From contig JAWKVM010000001.1 of NCBI GenBank assembly GCA_041398025.1, positions 186,001-250,000 on the forward strand: a stretch of 64,000 nucleotides of DNA, given 5' to 3'. The DNA comes from JANQPX01 sp041398025. GTDB lineage: Bacteria; Pseudomonadota; Alphaproteobacteria; Geminicoccales; Geminicoccaceae. This document shows positions 56,858 through 64,000 of the stretch, piece after piece. Under the pieces are notes generated by a model. It did no database searches and was not told where the DNA came from. It saw only the letters and a list, made by a program, of their open reading frames with translations. The first letter of the stretch is position 1. Each line of letters starts with the position of its first letter. A program made the position numbers and the translations under genes.

Positions 56858-57424
56858 GTGCGGATCGATGATGCAACAGGAGCGACGTTGGGGCGCCGTC
56901 GTTTTCTCGGCTTGTCCGTAGCGAGTTGCGCTGCCCTTGCCGTCTCGAAACCTGCCACCGCGCTGAGCTATCCGTCCATGGCGGCGCGAGAGCTCCAATT
57001 CTACAATCTTCACACCTTCGAGACACTCAGCGCGGTGTACTGGCGCGATGGCACCTATCTGCCCGAAGGCTTGGCACAGATCAGCTATCATCTCCGGGAC
57101 TTCAGGACCGGTGGCATCAAGCCGATCGATCCGACCCTTTTGAATATACTTCATCAGGTGACGAGCAGCATGGAGTTCAGTCAGCCGATCAATGTCATTT
57201 CGGGGTATCGAACGCCGGCGACCAACGCCATGCTCGCAGCGAGGAGTGACAAGGTCGCGCCGAACAGCTTTCACATGCGTGGCCAGGCGATCGACATCCG
57301 GCTTCCGGGCATCGCGACGACCGGCGTTCGGGACGTCGCGCTCGGTATCTCCAAGGGTGGGGTTGGGTACTACCCGGAGTCCGACTTCATCCACCTGGAC
57401 ACGGGCCCGATCCGCGCCTGGTAG
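56858..57424 (+). CDS. DUF882/M15-type peptidoglycan peptidase, Tat-exported
   Basis: A 188-residue exported protein of the DUF882 (YcbK-like) family, related to LAS/M15 D,D- and L,D-carboxypeptidases. A Tat signal (GRRRFLGLSVASCAALAV) is followed by the peptidase fold with the zinc ligands in SFHMRGQAIDIRLPG and FIHLDTGPIRAW. It probably trims stem peptides in the cell wall. The GTG at 56858 was chosen because GAGGAG sits 5 bases upstream; a GTG at 56822 is the longer alternative. It is followed by the alanine-zipper lipoprotein gene and then the L,D-transpeptidase genes. Confidence 0.88.
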   Translation: MRIDDATGATLGRRRFLGLSVASCAALAVSKPATALSYPSMAARELQFYNLHTFETLSAVYWRDGTYLPEGLAQISYHLRDFRTGGIKPIDPTLLNILHQVTSSMEFSQPINVISGYRTPATNAMLAARSDKVAPNSFHMRGQAIDIRLPGIATTGVRDVALGISKGGVGYYPESDFIHLDTGPIRAW

Positions 57425-57586
57425 TCCGAAAGCACGGCTTCGCCGATGTGCATTGCGCATGCGGCGTTTTCTCGCGGTCCGCAAAGCAACTTACAGGTGA
57501 GTTCTGGTAAATTTAGGCTGTTATCGGAATTTCGCTTGGCGTAGGATGCGTCGGCTTTGACTCTTGCATCATCAAAAGAGGTGTCC

Positions 57587-57853
57587 ATGACTGGTCTTGC
57601 ACGGCATTTTCGAATTGGCGCTTGCGCCGTGGGTCTTGCTGCGCTGGTATCTGCCTGCTCGTCGAACGACGCGAACAATGCGCAGGCCTCGGGTGCCGAC
57701 AGCATTGCGCAGGCATCGGCCGCGGCGGACAGGGCCGCTGAAGCTGCAGATCGTGCCGCTGCCGCCGCGCAGCGCGCAGAAGCTGCCGCCGCTGCTGCTG
57801 CAGAGGCCGCCGAGAAGTCAAACCGCATCGCGCAGCAAGGGTTGCGCAAATAG
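57587..57853 (+). CDS. Alanine-zipper lipoprotein ending in Arg-Lys (Lpp-like)
   Basis: An 88-residue lipoprotein. A signal peptide ends in LVSAC (Cys24), and the mature part is an Ala-rich helix with a zipper pattern (AAADRAAEAADRAAAAAQRA). It ends QQGLRK. E. coli Lpp likewise ends Tyr-Arg-Lys, and the last lysine is the residue joined to peptidoglycan by L,D-transpeptidases. Two such enzymes are encoded just downstream, which makes covalent outer-membrane anchoring plausible, but no other feature of Lpp is shared. The ATG follows AAGAGG. A terminator-like hairpin follows. Confidence 0.82.
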   Translation: MTGLARHFRIGACAVGLAALVSACSSNDANNAQASGADSIAQASAAADRAAEAADRAAAAAQRAEAAAAAAAEAAEKSNRIAQQGLRK

Positions 57854-57988
57854 AGCGGTCATCGTTGACCCCGTAAGTCTCAATCAATCGAACGTCGTCC
57901 CTTGAGGCGCTCGCTGCGCCTCGGGTCGGCCCGATTGTGGTCTGGAAAACGGCGGTCGGACGTCGACATGGCGGGCTGTCAGGCAGAC

Positions 57989-58013
57989 AACCGGCAAACC
58001 GCCCGGTTTCTTT
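57989..58013 (+). terminator. Probable terminator after the alanine-zipper gene
   Basis: AACCGG (57989-57994) pairs with CCGGTT (58003-58008) over an 8-base loop, followed by TCTTT. A second hairpin, GCGGCAA/TTGCCGC (58027-58053), lies next to the end of the opposite-strand transpeptidase gene. Confidence 0.45.
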
Positions 58014-58058
58014 CCTGCCTTCTTATGCGGCAAGCTTGCCCTTGATTTGCCGCTGTTC

Positions 58059-58994
58059 CTACCGGGTAATCTGGATAGGATAGCCGCGTCGTTCGATCGC
58101 AGCTTTGCGTATGCCGCCCCAATCGAGGCGACTGCGCTTGTCGCCGACGACCGTCAGGATCTGCTCGACAATCTCGCTGCCCAGTTCGGGTTCGAAGCGC
58201 CCCTTGGCTTCCAACTGATCGCTCTGCTTCTGGGTGGGATGAGCCTCCATGAACAGCTCATCACCGATCCAGCCAAGCTTGATCGGCTGGTCGATAACAG
58301 TCACTTTCGTGCCTACCTGAACGAGATCGAAGAGCGTCTCGACGTCCTCCGGATACATGCGCACGCAACCGCTGCTCACCCGGCGTCCGACCCCCCAGGG
58401 TTTGTTGGTGCCATGGATCAGATATTGCGGCCAGCCAAGATACATCGCCCGCGTTCCCAGAGGATTGTCGGGGCCTGCAGGCACGACCTCTGGAAGCTCT
58501 GGCTTTTCTTCGCGCATCCTCGCCGTCGGATGCCAGCTTGGATCTTTCCGTTTGCCGACGAGCTTTGTCACGCCTGTCGGCGTGTTCAGACCATCGCGAC
58601 CGATACCGATCGGGAAGGATCGCGGCGCCGGACTCTTCGCATCGAAGAAGTAGAGACGCATGTCAGCCAGATTGATGACGATGCCCTCAGGTTTGGCGTC
58701 GCCCAGATCCGGCATCAGGTGGACCGTCGGCAGAACGACATCGGTTCCTTCTCCCGGTAGCCACGGATCGGTTCCGGGATTTGCCGCGATCATCTCGACA
58801 TAGCCAAGCTTGAACTGGCGGGCGAGATCGAGAAGCGTGTCCTCGTAGACGGTTTTGTAGCTTGCCGTTTCCCTGAGACCGCCGTCCTTGTCGAGCAGCG
58901 AGTCGAAATTGCAGCCGCTGGAAAACCAGACGCCGACGAGACACATGGCAACGGTCGACGTTCGGCTTGGTGGAGGTAACTCTTCCTTATCCAT
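58059..58994 (-). CDS. L,D-transpeptidase (YkuD) with LysM-like N-terminal domain
   Basis: A 311-residue envelope enzyme of the ErfK/YbiS/YcfS group, which forms 3-3 crosslinks or attaches proteins to peptidoglycan. An N-terminal hydrophobic segment with a possible lipobox (SSGC) is followed by a LysM-like part (YEDTLLDLARQFKLGYVEMI) and the YkuD domain. The catalytic motif is HGTNKPWGVGRRVSSGCVRM, with the nucleophilic Cys. It is convergent with the alanine-zipper gene and divergent from the second transpeptidase. Confidence 0.92.
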   Translation of the reverse strand: MDKEELPPPSRTSTVAMCLVGVWFSSGCNFDSLLDKDGGLRETASYKTVYEDTLLDLARQFKLGYVEMIAANPGTDPWLPGEGTDVVLPTVHLMPDLGDAKPEGIVINLADMRLYFFDAKSPAPRSFPIGIGRDGLNTPTGVTKLVGKRKDPSWHPTARMREEKPELPEVVPAGPDNPLGTRAMYLGWPQYLIHGTNKPWGVGRRVSSGCVRMYPEDVETLFDLVQVGTKVTVIDQPIKLGWIGDELFMEAHPTQKQSDQLEAKGRFEPELGSEIVEQILTVVGDKRSRLDWGGIRKAAIERRGYPIQITR

Positions 58995-59086
58995 TGTCCG
59001 CTAGTCTCGGTCTTTCCTGTTCGTGCCGTCTTGTCATCAAGTGATCGGCCCCTAAACTGCCGCTTGGCCGACCAGAAGAGCGTAGC

Positions 59087-59629
59087 ATGATCATAAGGGT
59101 CCTGTCCGAGTTTGCCTATCGATACCGGGTCGTCCTGGCCATGGCCATCATCGCCATGGCCGCAAGTCGACCAGCTACAGGACAATTGCCGGCTATCGTC
59201 CATGACCCTGTTGATCTGGTGATCATCTACAAGAGCGATCGATTACTGCAGCTCAAGAGAAAAGGCGATGTCGTTCGCAGCTTCAAGATTGCGCTCGGAG
59301 CTCAACCGAAGGGGCACAAGCTCGCCGAGGGTGACAATCGCACGCCCGAAGGCGTCTACACGCTCGACTGGCGCAATCCCCACAGCCAGTTTTACCGGTC
59401 GATCCATATTTCCTATCCTCACGAGATGGATCAGGCGTCGGCACGACGCCGAGGAGTGCAGCCTGGCGGTCTCGTCATGATTCACGGCCTGCCCAACGGA
59501 CGCCAGGCCGTCGACATGAATCACCCCATCAATGACTGGACAAACGGCTGCATCGCCGTCACCAATGCTGAAATGGATGAGATCTGGTCTCTCGTCGAGG
59601 ATGGCACGACGATCATCATCTTTCCTTGA
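59087..59629 (+). CDS. L,D-transpeptidase (YkuD), short form
   Basis: A 180-residue enzyme with a signal peptide (about 15-33) and a single YkuD domain. The catalytic motif is HGLPNG...DWTNGCIAVTN. Lacking a LysM or other targeting domain, it is a compact variant that may add crosslinks or D-amino acids, or act with the longer transpeptidase and the alanine-zipper lipoprotein. It starts 92 bases from the other transpeptidase gene, divergently, so they share a promoter region. Confidence 0.92.
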   Translation: MIIRVLSEFAYRYRVVLAMAIIAMAASRPATGQLPAIVHDPVDLVIIYKSDRLLQLKRKGDVVRSFKIALGAQPKGHKLAEGDNRTPEGVYTLDWRNPHSQFYRSIHISYPHEMDQASARRRGVQPGGLVMIHGLPNGRQAVDMNHPINDWTNGCIAVTNAEMDEIWSLVEDGTTIIIFP

Positions 59630-59721
59630 GTGTCGAGCAAGGGGAGCAGCCAAGCGGGCCCCCATCCAGCGCCACGCGCTTTCGCCCATCCGTGACACCT
59701 GAGGTCGACATCCTCGATGAA

Positions 59722-60081
59722 TCAGCGACCGTAAACATCATCGAGCCTGACGATATCGTTCTCGTCGAGATCGTCTCCATGCTGCACCTCGATGATAACG
59801 AGATCGACTGATCCGACGTTTTCGACACGATGCTGCGCTTTCAGCGGGATGAACATGTGGGAATTGGGGTGAACCTCTCTTTGCTGATCACCACAGGTTA
59901 CCAACCCATTCCCTTCCACGATTGTCCAATGTTCTTCCCGATGGTGGTGCAACTGCAGGGAAAGCTTGCCCCCCGGCTTCACCGTGATGCGCTTGCAGCA
60001 ATAGGTCTCTCCTGTTGCAAGCACTTCCCAACGACCCCATGGGCGGTCGTCCGCATCACCAACAGAGTATCTGACCGCCAT
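59722..60081 (-). CDS. Cupin, mannose-6-phosphate isomerase type II-like
   Basis: A 119-residue single-domain cupin. RPWGRWEVLATGETYCCKRI, the metal-binding LQLHHHREEHWTIVEGNG and the second-motif HRVENVG match the C-terminal isomerase domain of bifunctional ManC (phosphomannose isomerase/GMP enzymes). Here it stands alone without the nucleotidyltransferase half, so an isomerase role in GDP-mannose supply is likely but not certain. The start follows GAGGAAGGG. It lies divergent from nothing and convergent with the short transpeptidase. Confidence 0.88.
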   Translation of the reverse strand: MAVRYSVGDADDRPWGRWEVLATGETYCCKRITVKPGGKLSLQLHHHREEHWTIVEGNGLVTCGDQQREVHPNSHMFIPLKAQHRVENVGSVDLVIIEVQHGDDLDENDIVRLDDVYGR

Positions 60082-60520
60082 TCACACCCTTCCTCGTATC
60101 TGGGATCCAATCAAGCCACCTAGTTTCGATGGACCTTCTAAGCCGTCTCCGGCTGCAATGCCAAGACATACCATGACTTGGTTAATCTATTGCTAACGCT
60201 GCACCGACATCGAACGCTGTCGAAATGCCAGCTCGGATCCCATCGCTTTCGCTGGCATATCTTGATCGCGCGCCTATCGTCGACAGGTTTGCGTTTCCTG
60301 TCTGCTGGCGAGCAGCAGGGGCTCAATGTCAGGAAGATCGCGGGATGCCAAGATTACGGGCCAAGACTCTCGTAGCAGACGGCGCCCTTGCATATGACAG
60401 CACAGGTCGGATCTCTCCCAGCCGAGACGGCGACAGACGAACCCCTGCCTTCGACAAAGACGATCTCGCCCCGCCTGTCGCCGCCGCTCGCTGACCAAGT
60501 CGCGGTTGTCGCGTGTCAGA
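60082..60520. other. Intergenic region between cupin and acetyltransferase genes
   Basis: About 440 bases upstream of the cupin gene and downstream of the acetyl-CoA acetyltransferase gene, both on the minus strand. Short frames here lack ribosome sites and show no family pattern. No clear terminator, RNA or promoter was found. Confidence 0.4.
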
Positions 60521-61696
60521 TCAATCTCGGGCCACGCAAAGGGCGATACCCATACCGCCGCCAATGCATAACGTTGCCAAGCCTTTCTTGGCGTCACGCT
60601 TGACCATTTCGTGAAGCAAGGTCACCAGGACGCGCGTTCCAGAGGCGCCTACGGGATGGCCAAGAGCGATGGCGCCACCATTGACATTGACCTTGTCAGT
60701 ATCCCAGCCGAGGTCCTTGTTGACGGCGCAGGCCTGGGCGGCAAAGGCTTCGTTGGCCTCGATGAGATCGAGATCCGCGATCGTCCATCCTGCCAGTTCG
60801 AGGGCACGCCTCGACGCCGGGATTGGGCCGGAACCCATAATCGCGGGATCGACGCCAGCTTGCGCCCAGGAAACGACCCGTGCAAGCGGCTCGATACCCC
60901 GTTTGCTGGCTTCATCGCTGGTCATCATGATGACGGCGGCTGCGCCATCATTGATGCCTGAAGCATTGCCTGCCGTCACGGTACCGTCCTTGGCGAACGC
61001 CGGCCTGAGTTTGCCAAGACCTTCAGCGGTGGCGCCAAACCGCGGAAACTCATCCGTATCGACGACCTTTTCCTCGCGTCGGGTTTTGATCGTAACTGGC
61101 ACGATCTCGTCCTTGAACCGGCCCGCTGTAATCGCGGCCTCGGCCTTGTTTTGAGACTTGGCCGCGAATGCATCCTGCTCGTCGCGCGTGATCTGCCATT
61201 TCTCCGCGACATTCTCGGCCGTATTGCCCATGTGATAGCCGTGAAACGCATCCATTAGGCCGTCTTTGAGCATGGTGTCGACAAGCTCGGTGCCGCCCAT
61301 CTTCACCCCGGATCTGAGATAGGTGCAGTGCGGCGCCTGGCTCATGCTCTCTTGACCGCCGGCGACGACGATTCTGCTGTCACCGTTCTTGATTGCCTGA
61401 TAACCGAGCGCTACCGTGCGAAGGCCTGACCCGCAGAGTTGATTAACGCTCCATGCCGGGACCTCCATCGGCACGCCGGCATTCATCGACGCCTGCCGTG
61501 CAGGATTCTGACCTTGGCCGGCGTTCAGGATCTGTCCAAGAATGACTTCCGAAACGTCTTCCGGCTGAACGCCGCTTCTCTCGAGTGCGGCCTCAATGGC
61601 GATTTTCCCGAGATCATGGGCTGGCAAGGACGATAGGCTACCGTTGAAACTGCCGATCGGTGTCCGGGCTGCGCTGGCTATGACGATGTCAGACAT
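60521..61696 (-). CDS. phaA: Acetyl-CoA acetyltransferase (PhaA/AtoB-type thiolase)
   Basis: Condenses two acetyl-CoA to acetoacetyl-CoA, the first step of polyhydroxybutyrate synthesis, or runs in reverse. The 391-residue length is normal. Catalytic residues are Cys88 (VNQLCGSGLR), His347 (ALGHPVGASG) and Cys377 (TLCIGGGMG). No phaB or phaC lies nearby, so it may serve ketone-body or other C4 metabolism; atoB is an equally valid name. It is the only gene on this strand for several hundred bases on either side. Confidence 0.95.
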   Translation of the reverse strand: MSDIVIASAARTPIGSFNGSLSSLPAHDLGKIAIEAALERSGVQPEDVSEVILGQILNAGQGQNPARQASMNAGVPMEVPAWSVNQLCGSGLRTVALGYQAIKNGDSRIVVAGGQESMSQAPHCTYLRSGVKMGGTELVDTMLKDGLMDAFHGYHMGNTAENVAEKWQITRDEQDAFAAKSQNKAEAAITAGRFKDEIVPVTIKTRREEKVVDTDEFPRFGATAEGLGKLRPAFAKDGTVTAGNASGINDGAAAVIMMTSDEASKRGIEPLARVVSWAQAGVDPAIMGSGPIPASRRALELAGWTIADLDLIEANEAFAAQACAVNKDLGWDTDKVNVNGGAIALGHPVGASGTRVLVTLLHEMVKRDAKKGLATLCIGGGMGIALCVARD

Positions 61697-62143
61697 TCAC
61701 TATTCTCCATGCTCTCGTGCCTACGAGGACGCCGAACACCGTCTCATCTCCAGGGACAAGCGATGACATGTTCTCATTCGGCGCCGGACATTTCTCGTCC
61801 ATCCTCCGCTGCCTTGAAGATAGGTGCATTTCGCCGCTTTCACCAAGCGATTTCTTGCATTGCAGCATCCTGCCCACGACGGAAACGAAGCTCGGTTCGG
61901 CCTGCGGTTTTGGCGTTTTCAGCAATTCCCTGCTATGTGGGCCTGCCCGTTTTCCTGTCATCTGCGGGACCCGTCCGTTTGACGAACATCGAAGCCCAGT
62001 ATCGACGTCACATGTTTCCGAAACGGCCACGAGAACTTGATACGACCTGGCCAAATTTTCGTTGAAGGCGGAACTAGTTGGAATTAATATCAGGATTGGA
62101 AATCCGTGCTTGTATTTTTAAATTTAAAGAACAGGCGATAATT
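61697..62143. other. Intergenic region between thiolase and hybrid kinase genes
   Basis: About 450 bases. The stretch 62060-62140 is AT-rich (TTTTTAAATTTAAAG). The short frames across it have no convincing start or family pattern. I see no RNA gene or strong hairpin. Confidence 0.35.
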
Positions 62144-63772
62144 TTAACTGCAATAGCGCTTGATCGTGCTGATGAGTGTGTCGTAGTTGACTGGCTTTGG
62201 AATATAAGCGTTCATACCGGCTGATAGATAGCGCTCTCGGTCACCGGTCAATGCCTCTCCAGTAAGTGCAATGATAGGAAGGTTAGCGTGCTGCTCCAGC
62301 GGAAGTTGTCGTATGCGCTCAGCGGTTTCGATACCGCTCATATCGGGCATGCGGCCGTCCAGCACCACGACGTCAAAATGCTTCTGCTCAAGGAGCCGGA
62401 GGACAGAAGCGCCGTCATGGACCACAGTCGCGCGATGGCCGGCCTCCATGAGGAGGTCCTCGATAAACATGGCCATATCGATATCGTCCTCTGCAACGAG
62501 GACATCCAAAGTCTTGTCGGCCATGCGGGGCTTCACTTCAAGAGACGAGGGTTTGGAAGAGCGCTCGTCGAGAGGGCTCTTCACAGGATTGCCCGGGCGA
62601 GTCCTCGTGAGAATGGTTAACCAAAGGGTCGACCGGTTGTCCGAGTGCCGTTTGATACCGACACTACCTCCCAGCATTGCTGCAAGCTTTTTACACAGGA
62701 TGATGCGTAAACCGGTCTCATCGCGTTTCCCGGTTGCGGCGCTTACGGACTGAATGGATGAGGACAAGAGCCGTTCGAGCTCATGGTCCGGAGAACAGAC
62801 GAGCTCTGCTTTCAAACTGATCTGCACAATTGCCGAATTGGCCAGCTCGGTCATGGTCGACACCTGCACAGATCCATCAGCAGCAAGTCTGCTCGCGATG
62901 TCGAAGAAGCGCGAGAGCAGCTTGTGAATTTGAGAAGCGCTGCCGAGAAGGTCACGATGGTCTTCGGAGCAAAAGGTCAGCTGGAATTGCTGCTCTCTGC
63001 CCGTTTCCTTGCGCTCAAGCTCGCTGATGACGCTACGTACCAACTGCTTGAGATCGAAAGGGGACACGTCGAAGTCGGGTTCGCCGGTGTCGAACTTGGC
63101 AAGGTCTAGAGCTGATTCCAGCATTGAGAGGACGGTGTCGCCAGAGCGTCTGATCACCTCGATGCGGCGCCGGTGGTTGTCGGTCAGATCCTCGCCTGCA
63201 AGGAGGAGTTCCGCCATGCCGAGGATGCCGTTCATCGGTGTGCGCAGGTCGTGGCCTAACCTGTCGAACAGGACTGAACTGAGCCGACGATTTTCGGCGG
63301 ACAGGCGCTGCTGAAGCAGATCGGCGGCAAGGCCAGAAAGTGTGTCCAGCGTAGCGGTCTGCACCGTGGAAAAGTCGCGTCGCGGCTTGGCGTCCGCGAT
63401 GCAGAGGACACCCAACGGCAGGCCTGCAGGCGTGCGCAGCGGCTGGCCGGCAAAGAAGCCGGAGCGTGAATCGGGAAGAGCGTCGTTGGAACCTTTGCAG
63501 CCGCCAATATCGTTCAGGATCAGGGGAGCGTCGCAGTCGGTGAGGGTCATGCAATATTGTTCGATGTCGAAGGGTTCGCGATCATCGGAGTTGGTCAGGG
63601 AAGTCAGCTGGAGGTGGCCGTCGACAATGCGGTAGATCGCAGCGTGGGATACCTGGAACAGGTCAGCAGCTAGGCGAGTCAGCCGATCGACGGGGCCATT
63701 GGCCTCCAGGCATGCGTGGTGGCTCGGGGGCGAGCAGGTCTCGCTTTCCTGACGGTGGCTGGAACTGTCCAT
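62144..63772 (-). CDS. GAF-domain hybrid histidine kinase with degenerate ATPase domain
   Basis: A 542-residue cytosolic protein: GAF domain (about 28-160), HisKA dimerisation domain with His at LGHDLRTPMNGILGMAELL, a histidine-kinase ATPase-like region (about 245-390) and a C-terminal receiver (about 418-540) with Asp in VVVLDGRMPDMSG. The ATPase domain has lost its N-box Asn (ASQIHKLLSRFFDIASRLA) and its G1 motif (normally DxGxG). Only a G2-like remnant, ETGLRIILCKKLAAMLGG, is visible. It probably cannot phosphorylate itself and may act as a phosphatase or be phosphorylated by another kinase. Divergent from the gene at 63851, with a CtrA-like box between them. Confidence 0.85.
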   Translation of the reverse strand: MDSSSHRQESETCSPPSHHACLEANGPVDRLTRLAADLFQVSHAAIYRIVDGHLQLTSLTNSDDREPFDIEQYCMTLTDCDAPLILNDIGGCKGSNDALPDSRSGFFAGQPLRTPAGLPLGVLCIADAKPRRDFSTVQTATLDTLSGLAADLLQQRLSAENRRLSSVLFDRLGHDLRTPMNGILGMAELLLAGEDLTDNHRRRIEVIRRSGDTVLSMLESALDLAKFDTGEPDFDVSPFDLKQLVRSVISELERKETGREQQFQLTFCSEDHRDLLGSASQIHKLLSRFFDIASRLAADGSVQVSTMTELANSAIVQISLKAELVCSPDHELERLLSSSIQSVSAATGKRDETGLRIILCKKLAAMLGGSVGIKRHSDNRSTLWLTILTRTRPGNPVKSPLDERSSKPSSLEVKPRMADKTLDVLVAEDDIDMAMFIEDLLMEAGHRATVVHDGASVLRLLEQKHFDVVVLDGRMPDMSGIETAERIRQLPLEQHANLPIIALTGEALTGDRERYLSAGMNAYIPKPVNYDTLISTIKRYCS

Positions 63773-63825
63773 GGCCGGTTGTCCCCATGGGATGGCGTAT
63801 GTCGCTGTAGTAGCATAAGAAGGTT

Positions 63826-63840
63826 AATCAATGGTTTACG
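63826..63840 (+). promoter_or_regulatory. CtrA-like box between the hybrid kinase and a Tat-exported protein gene
   Basis: TTAA-TCAATGG-TTTA (followed by C) has one mismatch to TTAA-N7-TTAAC. It lies about 54 bases upstream of the kinase start and 10 bases before the ATG of the plus-strand gene. Confidence 0.35.
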
Positions 63841-63850
63841 GGCGGTGACG

Positions 63851-64000
63851 ATGAAGAGATCTGGGACGCATGTGGGCACGGAGCGACGGGGGCTTCTGCG
63901 TCTGGCAGGGTGGGGGATGCTGGGGGTCGGGGCCAGCTTGCTTTGGCCTCGGGGGCGCCTGCAAGCTGCTGATTCGCTGAAGGAAATTGCTGATGGGGTG
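63851..64000 (+). CDS. Tat-exported protein, 5' part only
   Basis: Fifty codons open to the end of the window, so the gene is cut. The product begins with a Tat signal: ERRGLLRLAGWGMLGVG, followed by a cleavage region near LQAAD. The sequence after it, SLKEIADGV, resembles the start of some metallo-beta-lactamase-fold hydrolases, but too little is visible to name a family. It is divergent from the hybrid kinase. Confidence 0.6.
   Translation, partial: MKRSGTHVGTERRGLLRLAGWGMLGVGASLLWPRGRLQAADSLKEIADGV

Noticed and set aside
60225..60597. Small genes between the thiolase and cupin genes
   Set aside because: Frames on both strands lack ribosome sites and family patterns, and one starts inside the thiolase gene.

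Overview
The window is GC-rich chromosomal DNA from a motile, free-living alphaproteobacterium, most likely in or near Rhodospirillales. This rests on gene content: a SciP/DUF1153 regulator, a fliF-fliG-fliH-fliN-flbD operon in the Caulobacter order, CtrA-type promoter boxes, Usg, DUF2065, an Alph_Pro_TM protein and a flagellar cluster with FlhF/FlhG. No rRNA, tRNA, CRISPR, IS element or phage gene was found, so the window looks like ordinary chromosome.

Layout. 1-7.7 kb: housekeeping and protein quality control (miaA, serB, a Do-family periplasmic protease, DUF2065, hflC, hflK, mrp). 7.8-12.6 kb: a caspase-fold protein that has lost its catalytic cysteine, a CsgG-like lipoprotein, an acetyltransferase, a conserved unknown protein and an Ada-like DNA repair activator. 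12.6-20.7 kb: glpK, an MFS transporter, a soluble PAS histidine kinase and clpB. 20.7-25.2 kb: a gene-poor stretch holding usg and an AT-rich promoter region, then a nucleotide-sugar epimerase and a polymerase-like membrane protein.

25.3-41.5 kb: the flagellar cluster: an 81-aa small protein (divergent), fliK, flgD, flgE, sciP, fliF, fliG, fliH, fliN, flbD, flhA, flhF, flhG and a second FliK-like gene. Its promoters carry a sigma-54 site, a perfect CtrA box and an identical 16-mer found both before fliF and before fliK. The 16-mer is the likely binding site for the FlbD encoded in the cluster. SciP (CtrA antagonist) and FlbD therefore sit beside the promoters they are predicted to control.

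41.7-46.1 kb: an SDR dehydrogenase, a GT4 glycosyltransferase, an M23 endopeptidase and an ArsR regulator. 46.3-54.1 kb: a sulfur-metabolism module. It holds a cytoplasmic-type molybdoenzyme, ferredoxin and DmsC-like anchor resembling SoeABC sulfite dehydrogenase, read divergently from an AhpD-like protein, a TauE/SafE exporter (frameshifted in this sequence), an Alph_Pro_TM protein and a universal stress protein. The ArsR protein has the two cysteines, 66 residues apart, of SqrR/BigR persulfide sensors.

54.1-59.7 kb: cell-envelope genes: two tandem MlaC-like Tat-exported proteins, a hibernation factor fused to a cold-shock domain, a DUF882 peptidase, an alanine-zipper lipoprotein ending in Arg-Lys, and two L,D-transpeptidases that could attach it to peptidoglycan. 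59.7-64 kb: a cupin, acetyl-CoA acetyltransferase, a GAF/hybrid histidine kinase with a degenerate ATPase domain, and the start of a Tat-exported protein cut by the window end.
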